A DNA stretch of 64,000 nt, taken from the NCBI GenBank assembly GCA_932521035.1, contig OW051496.1:6014001-6078000 (forward strand), read 5' to 3'. Positions 57,901 to 64,000 of the stretch are shown one piece after another. The stretch's first letter is position 1. Every line of letters begins with the position of its first letter. The notes under the pieces are model-generated. The model ran no database searches. It was not told the origin of the DNA and saw only the letters and a list, made by a program, of their open reading frames with translations. This DNA is from Oscheius dolichura. Taxonomy: Eukaryota > Nematoda > Chromadorea > Rhabditida > Rhabditidae. Made by a program: the position numbers and the translations under genes.

Positions 57901-60106
57901 ATGAGGGCACAGTCTGCCCTTCCCCTCCTCCTCCTGGCGGCCGGCTGTCTCGGCCACTCCATTGAGAAACGCGAGATCTTCTTCCAAGACGTCGTCCGCC
58001 AGCGAAGTCTCGGCAACAACGGCATCACCCAGGTGAGTCCGGCTCCTTCAGACCAAAGACTCTATCCAGTGTCCATGTGTGATCCACCCCGAGAGCCGGC
58101 AGTGTATCGCCTACGACTCCCGCTACCAAGCGGCCACCATCGAAGAGGCCATCCTCACCTTCCCTGATCTCACCCACGACAGCTTTTACCCTGCTCCCGT
58201 CGTCAGTCCCCCCTGTCCTCTCCACCTTCCAAATAATTTCAGAGCTCGGCCACCTTTTTGTGTCAGTCTGCCGAGTGCCAGCAATGTTTTGGTCTCCTTT
58301 ACTACCGTCTCCTCGAGATCGGTTTCCTCAGTTCTTCATACAGGTACGGGATTCTCCAGGCTGCCCATCCTCCTCATTTCAGACCTCATCTTCCTGTTTT
58401 ACCTCGTAACCAGTTGAATCCCAGCAATTGTCCCCGGTTGAAGTTTCCTGTCCCTCCAATTGTGAGATTTTTCTACCCACACTAATAGCCTGCCTCTTCA
58501 GATACCTCCCGAACCTCCGAAACCCGAATACGTTCGTCAGCTGATGGCCGCTGGATATCGGTTTATGCAATCTGTCAGTTTCTTTTTTAAAAGTATATAG
58601 ACAAGGTTTAGGGTGGTTTGCGAGCCCCGCCTCGCCAATCTTCCAACAGGGATAGATTTCGGCCAGGACCAAGACAAGGAGATGGAGCTGGAGCAGGAGA
58701 TCGGCCACCAGGTAATGGAAGACAAGGACGCTTAAACAGATAGTTCCAGGATCAAACAGAAACCAGCAACAAAATCAACATTCCCAACCGCCACACCACC
58801 ACATACCAGGAAGTCCACAGAGACCGCAACAGGGTCAACGACCACAACAGCCGCAACAGCCACAACAGCCACAAATAACTAGGCCACAGAATCCAGGACG
58901 GCAGCTTGTGGATAATGGTGGGCCAAGGGATTTCTCACCTCAACGCTTATTCAGTTTGGAATGCGGCAGCCCGTAGATGGGAGCAGCGGCCTCGAGGGCA
59001 GGGGTCACAGCCTTTCCCGCCCCTGACGCCTCCGAGAAACCAAAACGGGCAGCAGGGACATGGATGGCCACAGCCGCCTCGGCAGTGGCCACAACAAGCG
59101 CCTAGCCAATGGCAGCATCAGGTTCCCCAAGTTCAGCAACAAGTGCCCCAGCAACAACAACAGTTCCCTCAATTTCAACAGCCACAACTGCCGCAGCAAT
59201 TCCAACCAATCCAACAGCAACTCCAACCAATCCAACAGCAACAAGTTCAGCAACTGCAGCCACAGCTGCCGCAGGTCCAACAACCACAGCAGCAGTTACA
59301 GTGGCAGACACAAGTTCAAGGACAGCCACAATGGCAACAACCACAAGTACAAGAACCTCAGTGGCCCCAGACCCAGTGGCAACAGCAGCAGCAGCCGGGG
59401 CAGTTCCTCCAGCCGGATGTACAGCAGTCGCTGGTCCACCAGGCCCTGGCCCAGACCCATCAGGCCATCAGTACGTTGCTGTCCTCGACCCTTGGTTAAT
59501 CCTGTGTTAAGACCCCCTAACCCAGCAGGCGTCCTTCCCGTTCCAGGGATCCCAAGGGGGGACAAACGGACAGGGGGGACAAGGAGGCCAAGGAGGAGTG
59601 GCCGTTGGGGGTTCAGTGCAGACACCTGTTGTAGGCAATCTACTGGGCGGGCTCTTCGGTCGGAAGAAGAGGGCCGTCTCGGACGATCCGCTGGTCGGAC
59701 GACGATTCACCATTGCCTGTATCCGCCGGGGGGAGACGTCTTCGGAGGACGGCGAGTTCCTGTCGCTCTGTGGTCGGTTACGGTAGAGGACAGCGGGATG
59801 AGACGGTTTAGGGACGTGCTGGACGTGGAGAGAACTGCCGGAGGACTACTTCCCGAGGATTCTGAACGAGCTCAGCTGCCAGGAGAACGACTACTGTCTC
59901 TCGGGTATGTCACTCTTCGACGATGCCCCTATGGCCCAGGCTGGGGAGCGTGTAAGCAGCAGCTGAGGAACGTGGACGTGCTGAGGAGGGTGGACGGCCG
60001 GTGGATTCCTCAGTCGGTGACGACGGCCACCTGCTGCGACTGCCGGGTGAAGGCTGGAACTGAGATTCATGCCCTGGTTCTAGGCGACCGAAGAAAAACA
60101 GAGTAA
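57901..60106 (+). CDS. Secreted precursor with furin-type site and Noggin/Trunk-like cystine-knot C-terminus
   Basis: The signal peptide is MRAQSALPLLLLAAGCLGHS. A first Cys-rich unit follows (CPCVIHPESRQC, FLCQSAECQQC), then a Pro-rich linker and a very Gln/Pro-rich stretch (about 58,750-59,470). A dibasic site GRKKR at about 59,660 marks likely proprotein cleavage. The mature part has about nine cysteines with CGTCWTWRELPEDYFPRILN, ELSCQENDYC, GWGACKQQ, VDVLRRVDGRWIPQS and TATCCDC. The order W..L..xYFPR..xE.xC....C..G..C....VLR....W.P.....C.C is that of the Noggin/Trunk/PTTH cystine-knot group. An IL-17-like knot is the alternative. It is probably an extracellular ligand or antagonist. About ten exons; the join just before GRKKR is unsettled (two possible acceptors). 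Stop TAA 60104-60106. Confidence 0.68.
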
Positions 60107-60157
60107 CTACACGTGTATCCGGGTATAAATCTTTTATACGACGCCGTTTTCATCTGA

Positions 60158-61285
60158 CTAGTTCCTCCCGTATCCGTATTGCAGAGCTATCTCTCGAGTC
60201 AGGTTGTTAATGATCCGAAACCGATCCGGCCCGAGGTGGATCCCTCCGTACCACCGTGTCACGACTACCTGAAATGATCTCTTACACAAAAGAGTCTCCC
60301 CGACATACAATGACATTTTCTGCCTTCATCTTATCCAAAATTTCCAACATTTTCGACGATGCCCCGTCTTCCCCGTCGTCCTCACAGTCGTGAATCCTAA
60401 AATAGTTTTGCCATTGGCGCCAACTTATTCAGAACTCACAAAAATCTCCTGCCGTCTCTCTCTTGCCGTATCCGATAGGCGAGGATGTTGTGTGTGGCTC
60501 TCGCTATTTTATTATTTTGTAGAAGTTGCTTCATTACTAAAGCAACCTAAATTTATTATTACATCACAATTTAATTGTTTTATCTATATCCTACCTCGTC
60601 TTTGGAGTTCACTTGGCATAGATGTGCTTGAAAGTGGCTTTTTCTGTCGGTAAAGACTTCTCCATGCTTTATATCCAATTTATCTTCCACTGAATTGCTT
60701 TTTGTATGATAATCATGCCGGGCAATACCTGGAATAGTAATTGTACTCTCCGGAACAGTACATAATTCATTATCTTCTTCTTCTCGTTTATTTGCCTGCT
60801 ATAGTATTATAAAAAAACGGATGGAGTAGGTCACCTGTATGAATTCTTGTATTGTAGCTATCCATGCAAAGATGACGGGATTACCCATATTGCTTATGTA
60901 CTCTTCATTTAGCGCATTTGTTAGAAACGTACGATCTTCGGGGCGAAGAGATGGCCCACTTAGTTCGAAAATTGGTGGTGAGCTAAAAGTATTATATTCT
61001 GTTCACTAGCTCAGTACCTGCTTGGATAGTCGTAGGGTAGATTTATAGTTAGTCTTATATCACCTTCAAATGATAAAATAATCCGTGATTCTGATTCTTG
61101 GAAGAATAGATCGGGGTAGATTGATTGGATCACTGCCGCTTCATCTTCCCTTGCAGTTGCATCCTCCTCGGAAACTTAAGGCAAATATATACCAAGGAAA
61201 GTTGGAAACTAACCTTTCATTTCAATTTTATTGGACCTTATTTGTTCTTGCTCAATTTTTACCTGCAATGTTCTTTTGTTTGCAT
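60158..61285 (-). CDS. IMPACT: IMPACT/YIH1 family RWD-domain protein
   Basis: IMPACT proteins restrain the eIF2-alpha kinase GCN2 by competing for GCN1, so they tune the amino-acid starvation response. The N-terminal RWD domain reads AREDEAAVIQSIYPDLFF and SPPIFELSGPSLRP, with NLPYDYPS between. The C-terminal ancient domain reads FTDRKSHFQAHLCQVNSKDE, then LLQNNKIARATHNILAYRI, HDCEDDGEDGA and VVVTRWYGGIHLGPDRFRII, ending YGYGRN at TAG 60158-60160. Exons include a 23-nt one; introns are about 35-50 nt. The start at 61285 is the first in-frame Met after a candidate acceptor region. It is head to head with NAA50 (292 bp apart) and convergent with the ligand gene (51 bp apart). Confidence 0.92.
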
Positions 61286-61576
61286 CTTTTCGACCTTTGT
61301 TTTGGCCTCCTTCGCTTTCGATGACAACGCGATAACTAATTTTAGCACAAGCTTTGGTTTGCCATAAGTTATGAATAACCCAGAATACTCATACAGTGAT
61401 AAAAATGGATGGCTATCGGGAGAAGGCTGTAATGAGGGTACAGTGGAGACTCAATGAAATATTCTCAACGGACTTTTGCGTAAACCTGTTTCAATGGTTG
61501 TTTTTATGTTCTTTCTATTTTCTCTTCATTTTTACTTACAATTTACATGTTATTCTTCTGATTATTTTAGAGTTTG

Positions 61577-62540
61577 ATGTCTCCATCTATTGACGTAGCC
61601 CAAAATTTAGACCAATTGAATTTAAATGGAACAAGAGAAAATAAGAAATACGCTGGTAGATGCGATATGCAATTAGGAGACATCACCCACCATAACGTTT
61701 TGGTATGTAGTATTTAGTTCTTTATAATTTACAATTTCAGCAATTAAAACGTTTAAACCAATCAGTTTTCCCAGTAACCTATAACGACAAATTTTATACT
61801 GAGGTATGTTCAATAATAAAATCACTAATATACTTACCATTTGATAAGATTGTTCAGGTAGTAAATGCAGGAAATCTGGCTAAATTGGCTTACTTCAATG
61901 ATGTAGTGGTTGGTGCAGTTTGTTGCCGTGTTGATGTATATGATGGACAGAAAGCCTTATATATCATGACCCTTGGTACATTGGCGCCATACAGACAGTT
62001 TGTTTTTTTTATATATTAAGATACTATTTAAATTCAGAATGGGAATAGGTCAGCTTATGTTGGAACACGTTTTTGATATTGCTAAAAAGGAGAATTCTTT
62101 CCGATATGTGTTTCTGCATGTACAGGTTCGTCTATTAGTACTCGAAATTGTTTCTACTAGAGACGATAACTAGTGAATACCTACTTTTCAGTTGAAATTT
62201 GACCCTTTTAGTGAATAAAATTAACCGAAAGACCAATATTATAGTCCGTTTCCAAACGAAAAGACGCGTAATTTTTCATCTTTGGTCTGTTTGGTATCGC
62301 GAGGTTACAGAAATAACCTTTAGCGTTGGAAACCGACTATACAACCTTGTGTTATTTCTAATTATTTTTTTCGAAATTATGCACCTTCTCCCATAAAATC
62401 GCTAATGTTACTTATAGGTCAGCAATGAAACAGCCCTTCACTTCTACAAGAAATACGGCTTCGAAAATGTGGGTATCGCAGAAAAGTACTACAAGCGGAT
62501 TGAGCCAGCTGATGCCTATCTGCTTGTGAAAAAATTGTAA
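61577..62540 (+). CDS. NAA50: N-alpha-acetyltransferase 50 (Naa50/San)
   Basis: Naa50 is a GNAT-fold acetyltransferase of the NatE complex, active on Met-starting N-termini and needed for sister-chromatid cohesion. After an extended N-terminus come MQLGDITHHNVLQLKRLNQS, FPVTYNDKFYTEVVNAGNLA and YFNDVVVGAVCCRVD. The acetyl-CoA-binding strand-loop region IMTLGTLAPYR...GIGQLM follows; the last segment has YKRIEPADAYLLVKKL before TAA 62538-62540. All landmarks of the family are intact. Six exons; the last intron (about 62127-62418) is unusually long for this gene and contains a short imperfect inverted repeat. The acceptor attattttag ends 6 nt before the ATG, implying trans-splicing. Confidence 0.94.
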
Positions 62541-62862
62541 AACTTTGCTTTCAAGGAATTTTTTATATAATTTTTTGATTTCATAGAGTTACCTTTATTA
62601 GATAAAGATTAACTGTCACGTTAAATATAGTTTGAATGATGTTGGTATGTATTAGCTTTTCGTCATCTCATTCAGAATAGCGTTATCGATTACATTCTGT
62701 GCGAGGAACCATGTATTATGCTGATTCATAGCCTATGTTATCAGCAAAAACACATTCCATTTTTAAAGCATTGAGAGTCGTTCACAGGTTTATTTCTACC
62801 TTTTCTCTTTAGTAATACAAACGGAATATCGATAACGCTTCTGTGAGAAATGAAAGCGTTGA
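62541..62862. other. AT-rich spacer between NAA50 and a retrotransposon
   Basis: This holds the NAA50 3' UTR and the upstream boundary of the retrotransposon fragment. No gene is seen; I could not find target-site duplications because the element runs off the window. Confidence 0.5.
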
Positions 62863-64000
62863 AGAAGATTGCTTTCTGCTTTTTACAGCAAGGTAAACAA
62901 AGACCTAGCAAAGAGACTTCTAATTCGGTATCAGACGCTTGCGTCCAAGAAGCTCTTTGAAAAATGCTCAACTCATGTGATGCGACAGGTGCTAAAGAAT
63001 GACGGATCCCCAACGACAACTCCCCAAGAGTTGAAGGCAAGGATTCAGGAATTCTTCAACCAGCTGTATGAGAAGATGGTTGTGGTACATCCGGTGACTC
63101 ATCCGCCCTCTGAAAGTGTTCCCTCGGTTCTCGAGGAGGAGGTGCAGAAACAGCTTTGTCGCATGAAGAAGCGCACTGCTCCTGGTCATGATTCCCTCAC
63201 AACCATGATGCTTCGTAGTGTTGAAGAAGTGGTTCCTGCTCTTGCGCAGCTCTTCACTACGATGCTCGACCTCCGTATTGTCCCTTCTGGATTTGCCGAC
63301 TCCATAACGACGCTTATCCCGAAGAAAGGCAATCTAACGGATCTGGTCAATTACCGCCCCATCTCCGTGCTACCAGCTCCTTACAAGCTGTTTACACGTG
63401 TAGTATTGGCCAGGATTCATGGTTGGTTGGAATCGAATCAGCCCGTAAAACAAGCCGGCTTCCGCCGGAATTATTCTACTGTCGAACATCTTCACACCGT
63501 CCAGCAGCTTATCGACAAGGCCAACGACTACGGCACCGACATCTACCTCGTATTTGTCGATTTTCGGAAGGCCTACGACACGATAGAGTGGGACGCCGTC
63601 TGGAATTCCTTGCTCCGGCAAGGAGTATCACCCCTCTATGTCGAGATGCTACAGAAGGTATACGACGTGGCTGATTCCAAGATCAAGGTGCAAGAAGAGC
63701 TGGTAGAGGTCGAGATCCAACGTGGAGTCCGCCAAGGATGTGTCCTGTTCCCTCTGCTCTTCAACGCTGTGCTCGAGGACATCTTCCGCCAAGTCAAATG
63801 GAAGCGACTAGGTGTTAAAATCGATGGAAAACGGCTCACTCATCTGAGGTACGCCGACGATGTCGTTCTCATTGGAAGAAGTCCGTCGGCAGTGCAGCGG
63901 ATGGTCACGGAGTTGGAAGAATTGAGCCGAAGGATTGGACTAGAAATCAACAGCTCCAAAACGGTTGCCATGACCAACGCCGAAGATGGTAACCTGATGA
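62863..64000 (+). mobile_element. Non-LTR retrotransposon (RTE-like) reverse transcriptase, 5'-truncated and cut by the window end
   Basis: One uninterrupted frame runs from just after a TGA near 62860 to the end of the window. It shows TLIPKKGNLTDLVNYRPISV, KQAGFRRNYSTVEHLHTVQQ, FVDFRKAYDTIEW, GVRQGC and LTHLRYADDVVLIG. The catalytic aspartates (FVDF and YADD) are intact, so the fragment may come from a recent insertion. The upstream endonuclease domain is absent from this frame and I do not find it 5' of it, which suggests 5' truncation. Motif wording is closest to the RTE clade common in nematodes. The first in-frame Met is at about 62977. Confidence 0.88.

Noticed and set aside
59060..60106. 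348-codon frame through the Gln/Pro-rich region, plus a Val/Ala/Gly-rich reverse frame
   Set aside because: Off-frame readings of CAA/CAG-type repeats; the ligand frame with signal peptide, RKKR and conserved cysteines explains the region.

Overview
The window looks like a nuclear genome segment of a small-genome invertebrate, most likely a nematode and perhaps an enoplean/clade I type; the exact lineage is an inference. Three things point this way. Genes are split by very short introns, usually about 30-55 nt. At least a dozen start codons lie 0-13 nt after a pyrimidine-AG splice acceptor, the signature expected of spliced-leader trans-splicing. Several minus-strand genes are packed head to tail like an operon. 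Coordinates for multi-exon genes run from start codon to stop codon; exons were assembled by eye from reading frame, GT/AG sites and family similarity.

Layout. 1-2.6 kb is non-coding. 2.6-4.4 kb is a class A GPCR (+). 4.6-9.6 kb is an AT-rich, minus-strand cluster: epsilon-COP, an unrecognised acidic protein, endonuclease G and a ZAD-like/C2H2 zinc-finger protein. At 9.7-10.1 kb there is a small secreted cysteine-rich protein (-). 11.7-19.2 kb is an EVI5-type TBC Rab-GAP (+). 21.2-23.4 kb is an extended nematode-style globin (+). 23.7-26.2 kb is the SRP receptor alpha subunit (-), with a possible tiny gene head to head. 27.9-31.3 kb carries a four-helix membrane protein, a Myb/SANT-like protein (-) and a cysteine-rich single-pass membrane protein. 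31.5-35.1 kb is a zinc-finger/AT-hook nuclear protein (-). 35.6-36.6 kb is a CAP-domain protein (-). 38.6-39.9 kb holds two small genes. 40.4-48.1 kb is a type II membrane protein with about eight von Willebrand A-like units. 49.1-56.4 kb is Crumbs. At 56.5-56.9 kb there is a secreted protein (-). 57.9-60.1 kb is a secreted precursor with a furin-type site and a Noggin/Trunk-like cystine-knot C-terminus. 60.2-62.5 kb is IMPACT (-) and NAA50 (+), head to head. The window ends inside a non-LTR retrotransposon reverse transcriptase.

The composition alternates: AT-rich islands hold mostly housekeeping genes (COPE, EndoG, SRPRA, IMPACT, NAA50, nuclear factors), and GC-rich stretches hold signalling, adhesion and secreted genes plus pyrimidine-rich spacers. 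Functionally the region mixes secretory-pathway parts (COPI, SRP receptor, EVI5), polarity/adhesion (Crumbs, vWA protein) and probable secreted ligands.

The most notable items are the candidate Trunk/Noggin-like ligand, a complete TTAA-flanked piggyBac-type MITE sitting in what was a 35-nt intron, the widespread trans-splice acceptors, and minimal upstream ORFs touching the start codons of crumbs and the ligand gene.
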